Source of the DNA: Oscillospiraceae bacterium | GTDB taxonomy: Bacteria > Bacillota > Clostridia > Oscillospirales > Acutalibacteraceae | Reading direction: 5' to 3' | Assembly: GCA_029225165.1 (NCBI GenBank) | Contig: JAQXVY010000022.1 | Location: 1 to 64,000 of the forward strand | Length of the DNA stretch: 64,000 nt | Part shown: positions 44,946 through 54,625 of the stretch, piece after piece | Layout: each line of letters starts with the position of its first letter | How positions within the stretch are numbered: the stretch's first letter is position 1 | Notes under the pieces: generated by a model | The model's input: the letters and a program-made list of their open reading frames with translations, nothing else | The model's database searches: none | What the model was told of the DNA's origin: nothing | Made by a program: the position numbers and the translations under genes

Positions 44946-45269
44946 TTATGCCTCGTTTACAACTGTTTCAATCAACAAAATTTTCTCATCAAATCCGCCA
45001 CGATTTTCTGCTTTTTCAAGACGGACTTTTTCCAGTTCCTCAATAGAAGTACCCTTTGCCTTTGCTATGGCATAAATGACCTCTAACATATCTGCAAGTT
45101 CTTCTATGTTCTTGTCAGCCTGATATTCAGCACATTCTTCATTCAGCTTTTTATCAAGCATTTCTATGTATTCCTCGTCTGATAAGATACGAGTTTTGCA
45201 AGTGTTTCCACTGGACTCAATAATCTTTGGAATCTTATCACGAACTAATTTGTTGTAAGTTTTTGTCAT
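44946..45269 (-). CDS. MazG-like nucleotide pyrophosphohydrolase
   Basis: The 107-residue all-alpha protein has YNKLVRDKIPKIIESSG and the acidic metal motif EECAEYQ...EELADMLEVIYAIAKAKG, the EExxE-x12-ExxD pattern of the phosphoribosyl-ATP/MazG fold. Such enzymes hydrolyse NTPs or house-clean abnormal nucleotides. It is one base from the nuclease-helicase gene, so they probably work together, for instance by altering nucleotide pools during phage infection; that is inferred. Confidence 0.8.
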   Translation of the reverse strand: MTKTYNKLVRDKIPKIIESSGNTCKTRILSDEEYIEMLDKKLNEECAEYQADKNIEELADMLEVIYAIAKAKGTSIEELEKVRLEKAENRGGFDEKILLIETVVNEA

Positions 45270-45458
45270 ATATAAAACCTCTTTTTTGTTATTTTACACC
45301 ACAAAGCCACAGACTGCTTATAATAATCACAATAATAAACATCTACAATTGCGCTGTAGTTATTATAATAGTAATGGTCTTCTAAGTAGCTATTATTGTG
45401 TGATAGCACATTGGTTGATTTGTACTCGCAAATTTTGAGTATTTATCTCTATTCATAA

Positions 45459-45471
45459 ATCAGCGTAAGTG
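45459..45471 (-). repeat. Inverted repeat on the downstream side of the recombinase gene
   Basis: ATCAGCGTAAGTG is an exact complement of the site at 46451-46463. The CTTACGCTG core also occurs in the hsdS repeats. Confidence 0.75.
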
Positions 45472-45500
45472 CTTCTGTTACACAACTATCAAATCACTTA

Positions 45501-46427
45501 TTATAACCCTGATAATGTTCTCATTACCAAGTCAACGTCTTTATTTTCAAGTTCCTGAATAATATGAAGATATGTTTTCTGTGTTGTAGTCATACTTGCA
45601 TGACCTAATCTGCGAGCAACACTCGCAATAGATACTCCGGCAAACAACAACAAAGAAGCATGTGTATGACGGAGTCCGTGAATGGAAATTTCCGAAATAC
45701 CACATGCTTTACAATGTCTTGTAAGTACATCATTGACTGTGGAATTATAGATTTTATTCTTCCCTACAAAAATTGGCTTGTTTTCAGGTAATTCCTTAAC
45801 CAGTTCTGAAAACTTAACTACTATTTGCCAATCAATCTGGATTTTTCTTACAGATGATTCATTTTTTGTTGGCAAGAAACCTCCCTCACCTTTGTAATCC
45901 CATGTTTTGCTGATAGATAATGTCTGTCTTGCAAAATCAAAATCTCCGGGTGTAATCGCAAGTGCTTCCGAAAATCTCATTCCCGTTTTGGCAACTAACA
46001 GAATAAACCAATCCCAGTTAGGCTTTTCTTTAATATCAAGATGTGCTATCAATGTATGAAGCTCAAACTGATTAAGATACTTAATTTTCTTTGCTCTTGG
46101 TGTTTTGCCCTTGATAATTGCCTTTCTGGTTGGATCTCTTTCTATTAGACCTTCGTCAACGGCATCGAGTATTGAACCCTTAAGCTGATGATGAAAATCA
46201 AGAGTTGTCTGCCTTTCGTGTTCCTTTGCATAATCATTCAATAACTGTTGATATGCAGTTCTTGTCAGCTCTGAAATTTTTAATTCTGGTGCAAGTTTTT
46301 CAACCCATTTCTGTGTCATTAAATATTTCGACATAGTGGCATCTCTGATTGCACCTTTTTTGTAAACATCCACCCATTGTTTATAATAATCACAAAAAAG
46401 TGATGTTTTGTTCATATTGCTTAGCAT
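45501..46427 (-). CDS. Tyrosine recombinase of the type I restriction locus
   Basis: The 308-residue protein has a core-binding domain (about 5-95) and a catalytic domain with Arg in AKTGMRFSEALAI, HGLRHTHAS, LGHASM and Tyr in QKTYLHII. Recombinases in this place, just after hsdR, are associated with shuffling of hsdS target-recognition domains. ATG 46427 has GGAGGT upstream. The gene is bracketed by 13-bp inverted repeats whose CTTACGCTG core matches the hsdS repeats, which suggests both its own gene and hsdS carry its sites. Confidence 0.88.
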   Translation of the reverse strand: MLSNMNKTSLFCDYYKQWVDVYKKGAIRDATMSKYLMTQKWVEKLAPELKISELTRTAYQQLLNDYAKEHERQTTLDFHHQLKGSILDAVDEGLIERDPTRKAIIKGKTPRAKKIKYLNQFELHTLIAHLDIKEKPNWDWFILLVAKTGMRFSEALAITPGDFDFARQTLSISKTWDYKGEGGFLPTKNESSVRKIQIDWQIVVKFSELVKELPENKPIFVGKNKIYNSTVNDVLTRHCKACGISEISIHGLRHTHASLLLFAGVSIASVARRLGHASMTTTQKTYLHIIQELENKDVDLVMRTLSGL

Positions 46428-46450
46428 AAGCTACCTCCGTTTTCTAAAAT

Positions 46451-46463
46451 CACTTACGCTGAT
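46451..46463 (+). repeat. Inverted repeat on the upstream side of the recombinase gene
   Basis: CACTTACGCTGAT, an exact inverted match to 45459-45471. The enclosed segment is about 1.0 kb. Confidence 0.75.
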
Positions 46464-46505
46464 ATAAACAATTATGAACTCTTTAAAATAGTAATGCAAT
46501 CATCT

Positions 46506-49481
46506 TTAATGATTAATTAATGGTTTGATTTCTTCTTCCAAAATATTTCTGAGTTCGGAAATCAACTTTGAATAATATTTGAATTTTGGCACAGCTTTTT
46601 CCTGGGTTTCTTTATATTTTGAATAATCAGCCGTTGCCTTTATTGCACTTTCGTTTGGAATCTCACCACTTCTATAATGATATGCGGAATACATTACATC
46701 ATCTTTTGATGCATACCACTTGTTACAAAAATCGGTAATCACCTGATTAATACAATCCGACTTCATATTTTCTACAATATTAAGAATAGATTGTCCTTTA
46801 TATTTATTCTCATCCACCTCAATTTCATAAATAAGATTAGACATAATATCAGCAATCTTAGGATTTTCTTTACGAAGTTCATCCACATACTGTTTAACTT
46901 CGTCAATCTTCTTTTGTCTTTCTTCAGGAGTAATATCTTCTTCGTCATCGGTTGGCGAAACAATATTCTGAATTAAATTAATAATATATTCATAATCAAT
47001 TTTAGTATTACTGTATGCCATCAATTCATAATCCGGATCCAAAGGCTCATCTTCTCCTTCATCACCTGTATTATCCTGATTGTTTTGTTTTAGCTCTTCT
47101 AAAACATTTTTATAATGACCGGCATAATCATCATACTCTTCTTGTGTGATTCCATATTCCTCAAGCATACTGTCGTCATAATTTGTAAATGATTTAAGTT
47201 GAGCAAATAGTTTATCAAAATTTTGAAATATTTTTGCGAATATTTCTTTTTCTTTCAAGGACATTTTTGTTACTTGTGAAGGTGTTTCTGCTGAAACACG
47301 AAGTGCGGCGAGGGCTTTTCTGAATGCCGGTTCTATCTCATCCCATTCAGCTAATATAGTCTCCTGTGTACCACCTGCAGAATACAATTTTACTGCATTG
47401 TCAACACATTCCTTGAACATAACCGGAGCCTGAAATGTTACAATCTGTCCATAGGTTTTATTTTTATCAAAAATACGATTTGTTCTGGAAAATGCCTGAA
47501 TCAAATCATGAGGTCCCATTGGTTGTCTGTCAATAAAAATTGTAGACATACATGGAGCGTCAAAACCTGTAAGCAGACGATCAACAACAATAACTAAATC
47601 AAGTTGCTCATTTCTGCTTTTGAATTTTGCATCTTTTCTGGCAAGCCTTTTATTAAGATTACCGTTATATCCTTGAATTTGAGAAATCTCATATTTTGTC
47701 CCAAACATACTGTTATAATCGTCAAGGGATTTTTGCATTTTCTGCTGATTCACCTGTGAACCCTCTTTGTTTTCCGTTACAGAATATGTAATAGCGAATT
47801 TGGGGAAGTCAGGAAGAACCTGTTTTATTTTTTCGTCTATTTTTAGTGGAGTTTCTCCGTTCTTTACCTTGGTTAACAGGTCATAGTATTTTTGTGCTAA
47901 CTGAATTGAGCCGGTAGTCAAAAGGCCTATGTAAGTCTTTCCCTTACCATTTTGAAAACCAAGTTTATGATAGGACTTATTCAGAATGACATCCAAAACT
48001 TTTAGCATATGATTCTCATTATCATAAATACTGCTATCGGTTTCGTCTGATATATTTTTAGGACCTATGTGCTCTACCTGAAAACCAAGAACGGCATTAT
48101 CATGAATTGCATTTTGTATTGTATATTTGTGCAAACACTCGCCATACAATTCTTCTGTAGTCCGTGGCAAATCACCCATCTGAGGATATGGGTTTTCTGC
48201 AAATCTTGGTGTTCCGGTAAAACCAAACCATAAAGAATTACGGAAAAATCTTTCAATTTCTCTTTTCGTGCCAGGAGTAACTGCTCTGTGGCACTCGTCA
48301 ACAACATAAGCAATTTTTAATTTTCTAATCTTGTTATATTCAGGATTGCCCTCCTTTAACTTCTTTGTTATCAGTATTTGTAATTTTTGAATTGTTGTAA
48401 CAATTACTTGTCTATCATCCGATTTCAATTTTTTCTTTAAATCGTTTACATTATCTGTTTCATCAACATCTACAAGATCGTTATTTGCATAAGCCTGAAA
48501 CGCCATTGTGGTTTGTGTATCAAGATCCTTCCTGTCAATCAAAAAAATTGCCTTGTCAATAGAAGGAATATCCATTAACAAATTTCTTGTGGCCTTGTAA
48601 GATGTTAATGTTTTGCCGGAACCTGTTGTATGCCATACAAAACCTGACTTGCCTGTTTTAGAGGCCTCCCGTATTGCTTCAATAGCATGTATCTGGTATG
48701 GACGAAGTAATATTAACCTCTTTGCATCCTCATCCAATACAGTATATCTTGCAATCATTTCGTGAGCTTCCGGAATACTAAGAACACTTTTAGCAAAATC
48801 AATATAGTCCGACACAGGATTATTATCTTTATCCAACCAACCGCTAATAAATTTGGGATTTAGTTCTGTATCACTTGCAGCTGAAAAATACTTTGTATCC
48901 ACACCGTTACTAATGACAAACATTTGGACAGCTGAAAAAATACCTGTAAACTTTCCTTCTCCTATATATTTTTTTATCTGCCAAAATCCATCCATATATG
49001 AATGTTGTTTATTTTTTAGTTCAATATGAATCATTGGAAGACCATTTATTAAAAGCGTTACATCGAATCTCCTGTCTCTGGCAGGAAGATTTTTATTCTC
49101 ATCGGTGTTTAGTGCACTGTACTGATTAATCACTTCATAAACACTACTACCACCTGCAATATGCTCATGATTCATTACAACAAGATGCAAGCGTTCTGTA
49201 TCTCTTTGAACATGTACCTGGACCTTTCCGTTTTCTCCCACCAACCATTCGCCGGCCTTATAGAATGAAGAAAACTGTAATTGGTTCTTTACCTGTTCAA
49301 ACTCAACAGCCGAAAGAGATTCTCCATTTAATCGGTCCTTATTATTCTGTTCAAGGATATATTTGAAGTTTGCCCATAAATCTTCTTCTGTTTTTAAATC
49401 TTTTCTATATACCCATTGAGAATCCCCTAAAACCAATTGCTCAATCAATTTATCTTCTATTTTTGACTCTAATTCTGGCAT
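46506..49481 (-). CDS. hsdR: Type I restriction enzyme, R subunit
   Basis: This subunit translocates and cuts unmethylated DNA. The 991-residue protein has an N-terminal nuclease domain (RRFDVTLLINGLPMIHIELKN), a helicase motor with Walker A TTGSGKT, VDECHRA, FTGTPRF, and QAFSRTNR, and a C-terminal region that docks to the methylase. ATG 49481 with AAAGGAG 8 bases upstream is the start. The reading frame continues upstream without a stop into the silent hsdS copy, so a longer fused product is possible but lacks a start signal. It belongs to the hsdM-hsdS transcript. Confidence 0.9.
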   Translation of the reverse strand: MPELESKIEDKLIEQLVLGDSQWVYRKDLKTEEDLWANFKYILEQNNKDRLNGESLSAVEFEQVKNQLQFSSFYKAGEWLVGENGKVQVHVQRDTERLHLVVMNHEHIAGGSSVYEVINQYSALNTDENKNLPARDRRFDVTLLINGLPMIHIELKNKQHSYMDGFWQIKKYIGEGKFTGIFSAVQMFVISNGVDTKYFSAASDTELNPKFISGWLDKDNNPVSDYIDFAKSVLSIPEAHEMIARYTVLDEDAKRLILLRPYQIHAIEAIREASKTGKSGFVWHTTGSGKTLTSYKATRNLLMDIPSIDKAIFLIDRKDLDTQTTMAFQAYANNDLVDVDETDNVNDLKKKLKSDDRQVIVTTIQKLQILITKKLKEGNPEYNKIRKLKIAYVVDECHRAVTPGTKREIERFFRNSLWFGFTGTPRFAENPYPQMGDLPRTTEELYGECLHKYTIQNAIHDNAVLGFQVEHIGPKNISDETDSSIYDNENHMLKVLDVILNKSYHKLGFQNGKGKTYIGLLTTGSIQLAQKYYDLLTKVKNGETPLKIDEKIKQVLPDFPKFAITYSVTENKEGSQVNQQKMQKSLDDYNSMFGTKYEISQIQGYNGNLNKRLARKDAKFKSRNEQLDLVIVVDRLLTGFDAPCMSTIFIDRQPMGPHDLIQAFSRTNRIFDKNKTYGQIVTFQAPVMFKECVDNAVKLYSAGGTQETILAEWDEIEPAFRKALAALRVSAETPSQVTKMSLKEKEIFAKIFQNFDKLFAQLKSFTNYDDSMLEEYGITQEEYDDYAGHYKNVLEELKQNNQDNTGDEGEDEPLDPDYELMAYSNTKIDYEYIINLIQNIVSPTDDEEDITPEERQKKIDEVKQYVDELRKENPKIADIMSNLIYEIEVDENKYKGQSILNIVENMKSDCINQVITDFCNKWYASKDDVMYSAYHYRSGEIPNESAIKATADYSKYKETQEKAVPKFKYYSKLISELRNILEEEIKPLINH

Positions 49482-50087
49482 CTTAATTATCTCCTTTACA
49501 AATAATATTCCAATTTTAATATAGTTTAAGAAATTTTTGGTACAGATAAACTTATACTGGTGAAGGGTGATGAGGTGGTCGAGATTACGGAAATATGAGC
49601 CGATTTGTTGCTGTTCATCTATTGATTTAGGATAAATAATACTCGTGTTTTGAATTGCTGATTTTGAAATTGAAGTAACTTTTATCCCCTGCATAAGTGG
49701 TAAAAGTTGACTATGATAACAAAACGAATTCATATAGTAACCAAGATACCCCGAGGCGAAGTTCAACAGTGGTCGATACGGTATTGTGTGAAGTCCTGAA
49801 ATCAGTATTTCATTACATAAACCCACTATTTCAGTACATTTTCCCACAGTTTCATCTTCTGCGGTATCCGCTACAATGACATCCCCATCTTGCAAATAAG
49901 ATGTTTTATACTTTGCGACAACTGTCTCATTTGTAATCATTGGAAGTGACTCTGTTCTTACATCTAAAACTTCCCCGAATTTTACCAAAATATCACCATA
50001 ATGAATATTCATAGCTATACCTTGTTCAGTAGATAATTCAGCTCTTGAAAGAGTATTGTTTTGCAAGCTGATAAGTACATCTCCCAA

Positions 50088-50106
50088 CTTACGCTGTTCC
50101 CAAGCG
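50088..50106 (+). repeat. hsdS recombination repeat CTTACGCTGTTCCCAAGCG, copy 1 (WEQRK)
   Basis: Other copies are at 50634-50652, 51455-51473 and 52094 (last bases differ). A partial CTTACGCT lies at 50682. On the coding strand the repeat encodes AWEQRK at the start of each TRD. Confidence 0.8.
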
Positions 50107-50633
50107 AATAATCTAAATTTATTCCAGAATATATACTTACACTGGTGAAGGGTGATAAGGTGGTCGAGGTGACGAAATACTGCAACAATTCGGTCTTGTT
50201 CCACTCTTGTTGGAAACGAAACAGATACCTCTTGAATATCCGAATTGTGGATATGAACAACCGATTTTCCTTGTGCCTTTTTTGCCAGTTCTTTTTGTGG
50301 TTCACCACTTGAAATAGTAAGGGCTAAAAACAACGGGTTAATGAAGTTGAACGGACGAAGAATGTTTAGGTCTCCACCAAGCAAAACCCCTGATTTTTCA
50401 ACGGCTGAAGCCCTTGCAATGTCCTCGGCTGTCTCTCCTGAAGCAGGAATAATCACTTCATTGCCTTGGCTGTAAACAGAGCCGTCTTTCGGAGTAGCAA
50501 AAGTATCTACTTCGCTAATAGCAAATTGATATTTTGTGTAGAGTCTGCCATATAATATTATCGGTGTTCCGATTTCCGTCAAATCGCTCTTGGAATAGCT
50601 ATTTCCTTTTGAATAATCAGCGATGTCCACAGC

Positions 50634-50652
50634 CTTACGCTGTTCCCAAGCG
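50634..50652 (+). repeat. hsdS recombination repeat, copy 2
   Basis: This is an exact copy at the 5' end of the silent cassette. Confidence 0.8.
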
Positions 50653-50896
50653 ATGTGGTGTAATTTTTAAAAGTTTATTGACTTACGCTATAAAAAAGTT
50701 AAAGCACATATTAGGGTAGAGAATAATTTCAATTTTCTTTTTTAGCATTTGGGTTCCTAATCAAATTTACATACTGATAATCAAAGAATACACTTCGATT
50801 TAATTCATCGTAAGTTATTACAAAAATTAAATTTTATGATATTTTTTGCTCAATTTATAAAATCTGTTTTTTCACTATTCTGAAAGCAATAAAAAA
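50653..50896. other. Gap between hsdS and the silent cassette
   Basis: It holds the partial CTTACGCT site at 50682-50689 and AT-rich sequence. No gene or clear terminator is seen, so hsdR can be reached by the hsdMS transcript. Confidence 0.5.
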
Positions 50897-52150
50897 CTAT
50901 ACAAACATATTCTGAAGCATAAATTTCTTAATTCTTTTCAAATTATCGCACTTTCGCTGGTGAAGGGTGATGAGGTGGTTTAGATTTTGTACGATACTTG
51001 CAATTTTCTTTTGTTCTTCTACTTTTGGAACTGGAACAATGCATTCGTAATAATCTTTTAGATTATAATTATTTCTTCCATCTCCTGTAGAAATATTCAT
51101 TGCAAATTGTTTATGTGTATCCGTATTAAGATATGTACAGAGATATTCTGATATAATAATTTCTTTGTTGGGTCTTGTTACAATGGTCGCAAAACCTATT
51201 GAATCAGCCTCTTTTTCGCTTATTACAGCGGATGTTCCAATATCTCCAGTATGAACAGTAATAACATCTCCAACCTTATGTTTTCTTGAAGAATTAAGTT
51301 TTGAAAATTCTTCATCAAGGTAAATAGGATTGTTTCCAAATTCAAAGTATCCGTCTTTTATATCTGAATTTCTTATCAATAATGAGCCACGGTCTGTATA
51401 ATGAGAAGTCATTGTGGTTACTAATCCAATATAGATTTCTCCTAATTCAGTAACCTTACGCTGTTCCCAAGCGTTAACGAAACCTGAAAATCTAATTTCC
51501 GGAACATCTTTACCATTTTGTGGAAACATTTTTTGTAGCATAAATTTTTTTAATTTTTTTGCTTCATCACACTTTCGCTGGTGAAGGGTGATAAGGTGGT
51601 CGAGGTGGCGGAAATAGTTTCCGATTTGTTTCTTTTCTTCGTTACTTGTAGGTAATGAAATTGAAAATTCTTTGATTTTCGTTTCAGTTAATGTTGGAAC
51701 TGCACCGCCAATTTTTGAAGAATTTACTTGTTTCAAAATATTATCGGTTATTAGGGCTGTCGATAAAAATTTTTCTACGCCCGATTTAACGCGCATTACC
51801 ACAATCTGTGGATTTAAAGTTGCTTCCTCTGATAATCCAGTAATTAAGGCACTTTTGCCGAGTGTAGAACCAGTTTTTACAAAAAGAATATCTCCATTAT
51901 GAACTTGAATTTCCGGCGACTCATCATATTTGTATCTTGTTATATATGTGTTTTTACAATCAGTCGTAAGCTTATTGTCAATAATATTTGTGGGGCTGAA
52001 TGTTAAAATGCCATCCGCTTCTTTTGAAATAATATCTTTTTTAGTGTATCCTCTGAAACCGATACGACCATTCACTTTGACTATATCCCCCAACTTACGC
52101 TGTTCCCAAACATCGGTGTAACCTTTAAACCTAATTTTTGGTTTTTTCAT
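50897..52150 (-). CDS. hsdS: Type I restriction enzyme, S subunit (active copy)
   Basis: This subunit gives sequence specificity to the methylase and nuclease. The 417-residue protein has two target-recognition domains (about 20-165 and 210-375), each opened by WEQRK and closed by the conserved (F/L)-LDHLITLHQRK helix. The duplicated repeats are also found in the silent cassette downstream. ATG 52150 is chosen because AGGGG lies 8 bases upstream; GTG 52159 overlaps the hsdM stop and is the alternative. Expression depends on the hsdM transcript. Confidence 0.9.
   Translation of the reverse strand: MKKPKIRFKGYTDVWEQRKLGDIVKVNGRIGFRGYTKKDIISKEADGILTFSPTNIIDNKLTTDCKNTYITRYKYDESPEIQVHNGDILFVKTGSTLGKSALITGLSEEATLNPQIVVMRVKSGVEKFLSTALITDNILKQVNSSKIGGAVPTLTETKIKEFSISLPTSNEEKKQIGNYFRHLDHLITLHQRKCDEAKKLKKFMLQKMFPQNGKDVPEIRFSGFVNAWEQRKVTELGEIYIGLVTTMTSHYTDRGSLLIRNSDIKDGYFEFGNNPIYLDEEFSKLNSSRKHKVGDVITVHTGDIGTSAVISEKEADSIGFATIVTRPNKEIIISEYLCTYLNTDTHKQFAMNISTGDGRNNYNLKDYYECIVPVPKVEEQKKIASIVQNLNHLITLHQRKCDNLKRIKKFMLQNMFV
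51455..51473 (+). repeat. hsdS recombination repeat, copy 3
   Basis: This copy lies at the start of the second TRD of the active hsdS. Confidence 0.8.
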
Positions 52151-52155
52151 ACTAA

Positions 52156-53754
52156 TCACCCCTCAAACATTCCAATAATGTCATTTAATGATGCCCTTAT
52201 GTTTTCATCGTTAGAAGTTAAATCCTTAAGAAGTGATAAAAATTCTCCTTGCGCCTGTTTAATTTCTTCGTCTGTCTTTTTCATTTCAGATAAAAGAGCA
52301 TTGATATCCACATCTTCTTCTTTCTCAAATGTGTCAACATACCTGGGAATATTCAAATTGAAATCATTATTTTCGATGTCCTCAAAGCTGGCAAGGTATG
52401 CTTCTTTTTCAACAGTCTCACGCTTATTATACAAATTCAGAATTGAATCTATATGCTCGTCCGTCAATGAATTTTGTTTTTTGCCTTTTTTAAACTTCTT
52501 TGAAGCATCTATAAACAATACATCTCTTCCGTCCCTATGTTTCTTCAATACAACAATACAAGTTGGAATAGAAGTGTTATAAAATAGATTTGACGGAAGA
52601 CCTATTACTGCATAGATGTTGCCTGAACGAAGTAATTTCTCTCTTATTTTTCCTTCTGCTGCACCTCTGAATAAAACACCGTGAGGCAATACAATAGCCA
52701 TGGTTCCGTTACTCTTAAGATGGTATAATCCGTGTAGCAAAAAAGCATAATCAGCCTTTGACTTAGGTGCCAATACACCATAGTCGCTAAATCTTTCATC
52801 CTGTAAAAATCCGGCTGCTGCACTCCATTTAGCTGAGTATGGGGGATTCATAAGAACCATATCGAAATCTGTCTCTTCACCTGTAGGCCAATCTCCATCA
52901 AGGGTATCACCATTACGAAGATGTTGATTCTCCGGCACTATTCCATGCAAAAACATATTCATTCTTGCAAGATTATATGTAGATGTCATCAGTTCCTGTC
53001 CATAGTATTTGATATAACCGGGTTCAGATGAATAGTGCTTTGCGTTTAAAAGAAGTGAGCCGGAACCCATACAAGGATCATAAACGGATAATCCCTTTTT
53101 TGTATCCTGACCGGATATCGCAATTTTGGTTAAAATCTTTGATACAGCTTGTGGTGTATAAAATTCTCCGGCCTTTTTGCCGGTTTCAGAAGCAAACTGA
53201 CCAATCAAATACTCATACGCATTACCAAGAACATCTGCATCAGAATTCAAAATATCTGCTTTATCAATCTCTTTAATCAAATCTGCTATTGTATCACTTT
53301 GTTTTTGGTCACCGGTTCCTAAACGATTTGAATACAAATCAATATCTGTAAACAAATCTGCAAACAAAGGATCGCTCTGCTCAATATTGTTAAACGCCTT
53401 TTGTAAGCTTTCACGATTAAACGAATTATTCCTTGCTGCTTCTGCAAAGCTTGTGTATGTCAAATCAGGTTCAATTACATAGTGATATTCAGCTATAATT
53501 TGTTCTTTTAGTTCTTCTGCGCTTTCATCTTCTAATGCCTCCTTATATGCATCCAATGCAACTTTTAAGGACTCCGGCTTTTCATCATAAATTAAATCAT
53601 AAGTTTTAATCAAAAAGGAATCGGATAGATATTTGTAGAATACAATTCCTAACAGGTAATCCTTATATTCATTTGCGTCCATTTTTGACCTTAGAATATC
53701 CGCCCCGCTCCATAATACACTAATAAGATCCTTGCTATTTTCTAAATCAGCCAT
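52156..53754 (-). CDS. hsdM: Type I restriction enzyme, M subunit
   Basis: This N6-adenine methyltransferase protects host DNA at the sites chosen by HsdS. The 532-residue protein has an N-terminal helical HsdM_N domain (about 1-150), the SAM-binding region GEFYTPQAVSKIL and DPCMGSGSLL, and the catalytic NPPY motif (MNPPYSAKW). Its stop overlaps the GTG before hsdS. It is the first gene of the hsdM-hsdS-(silent hsdS)-hsdR run. Length and motifs are typical of the family. Confidence 0.95.
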   Translation of the reverse strand: MADLENSKDLISVLWSGADILRSKMDANEYKDYLLGIVFYKYLSDSFLIKTYDLIYDEKPESLKVALDAYKEALEDESAEELKEQIIAEYHYVIEPDLTYTSFAEAARNNSFNRESLQKAFNNIEQSDPLFADLFTDIDLYSNRLGTGDQKQSDTIADLIKEIDKADILNSDADVLGNAYEYLIGQFASETGKKAGEFYTPQAVSKILTKIAISGQDTKKGLSVYDPCMGSGSLLLNAKHYSSEPGYIKYYGQELMTSTYNLARMNMFLHGIVPENQHLRNGDTLDGDWPTGEETDFDMVLMNPPYSAKWSAAAGFLQDERFSDYGVLAPKSKADYAFLLHGLYHLKSNGTMAIVLPHGVLFRGAAEGKIREKLLRSGNIYAVIGLPSNLFYNTSIPTCIVVLKKHRDGRDVLFIDASKKFKKGKKQNSLTDEHIDSILNLYNKRETVEKEAYLASFEDIENNDFNLNIPRYVDTFEKEEDVDINALLSEMKKTDEEIKQAQGEFLSLLKDLTSNDENIRASLNDIIGMFEG

Positions 53755-54388
53755 TTTTGTTTTCCTCCGTTATTTTTAAGTATCATGAATTTCGTGATTT
53801 AATTCTATACTTTAACTCAAAATCATCGTTAGTCATATTATACTATATGTAAAACAAAATCACAATCAAAATATTTTAGAATTTATACATATTACATAAC
53901 TAATCACTCCCATAATCATCAAAATTATCCCTATGCCCATTGTTATTCCAATCCATAGCGACATACTGAATATTATTTTTGTACATTTATTTGGATATGC
54001 AACTTCTGTCAGTATAAGCCCACACTAACTCTCTTAATTTTATTCTGAATTCGTGGGTTCATTCTGGCAATCAGGTACCTTACAAAACAAATATAACATA
54101 TTAACTGTACCATAAATGGGGTTTTATTTGCATTTACTTTTTAATTTAAGTGCGCTTTAAAAACCACTTACTTATTATCTTGCTTACTTTCTTAATTATC
54201 GTTGAAATATATTCTAAATATTAGAAATTGTCAATTTTCCATTCAGCCTTTAAAATAACATTGTCAAGGAGCTTGTGCCTGTCAAAATTGTTATCGGATT
54301 TTTTTAAGGGGAACAGCTTTTTTCATTTATCTTAAATTTTTAGGACGACACTCGGTGGCATTTTGTAACCGTCAAATAAAACATAGAA
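53755..54388. other. Gene-free region with gene and repeat remnants
   Basis: It holds the 18-codon remnant at 53900-53956 and a decayed fragment of the triple-palindrome repeat (about 54331-54375). I see nothing else. Confidence 0.55.
53900..53956 (-). pseudogene. Internally deleted copy of the gene at 56146-56574
   Basis: The 18-codon frame joins the first 14 codons of the 142-aa gene (MDWNNNGHRDNFDD) to an end like its last codons (DYGSD, stop). Both genes share a ATCATCAAAAT string at the start and near the end, so a deletion between these short direct repeats would give exactly this product. Confidence 0.7.
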
Positions 54389-54613
54389 TTAGCCAACGAA
54401 TGATAATTGCTCACAAAATGTAAGACCGTCAGCTCTGTTCGAGTCTGACGGTCTTGTTTCACATAAATCTGTATATCCTCTTTCCAAAATTATTGTATCA
54501 GGAATGTATTTCTCCGCCAGCTTTTTTGGAAGATTAACATCACGGACATACATTGTAAGTCCGGGTAATATATCGTTTATTGTCTGCTGGTATAGTTGTA
54601 CATCAAAATCCAT
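54389..54613 (-). CDS. Hypothetical protein, third gene of the J-domain/HIRAN operon
   Basis: The 74-residue protein is unknown. The first 45 residues look like a real small domain (FDVQLYQQTINDILPGLTMYVRDV). The C-terminal third is encoded by a perfect 11-bp inverted repeat (about 54421-54457), so the original end may have been replaced. GAGAGGG precedes the ATG and it starts 12 bases after the HIRAN gene. Confidence 0.5.
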   Translation of the reverse strand: MDFDVQLYQQTINDILPGLTMYVRDVNLPKKLAEKYIPDTIILERGYTDLCETRPSDSNRADGLTFCEQLSFVG

Positions 54614-54625
54614 ACTAACACCCTC

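Larger units (their letters stand above)
49482..50660 (-). pseudogene. Silent hsdS cassette with two target-recognition domains
   Basis: The sequence begins in frame with IAWEQRK, just after a TAA about 8 codons upstream, and has no ATG or ribosome site. It carries a first TRD (about 50630-50170), the FRHLDHLITLHQ spacer repeat, AWEQRKLGDV, a second TRD (about 50090-49590) and a second RNLDHLITLHQ. It then drifts into FLNYIKIGILFVKE with no stop and runs straight into hsdR. It has the same orientation as the active hsdS, unlike classic invertible loci. It is probably a donor of alternative TRDs. Confidence 0.8.

Noticed and set aside
50630-50632. GTG start for a fused HsdS-HsdR protein
   Set aside because: There is no usable ribosome site before it, while ATG 49481 has AAAGGAG at the right distance.
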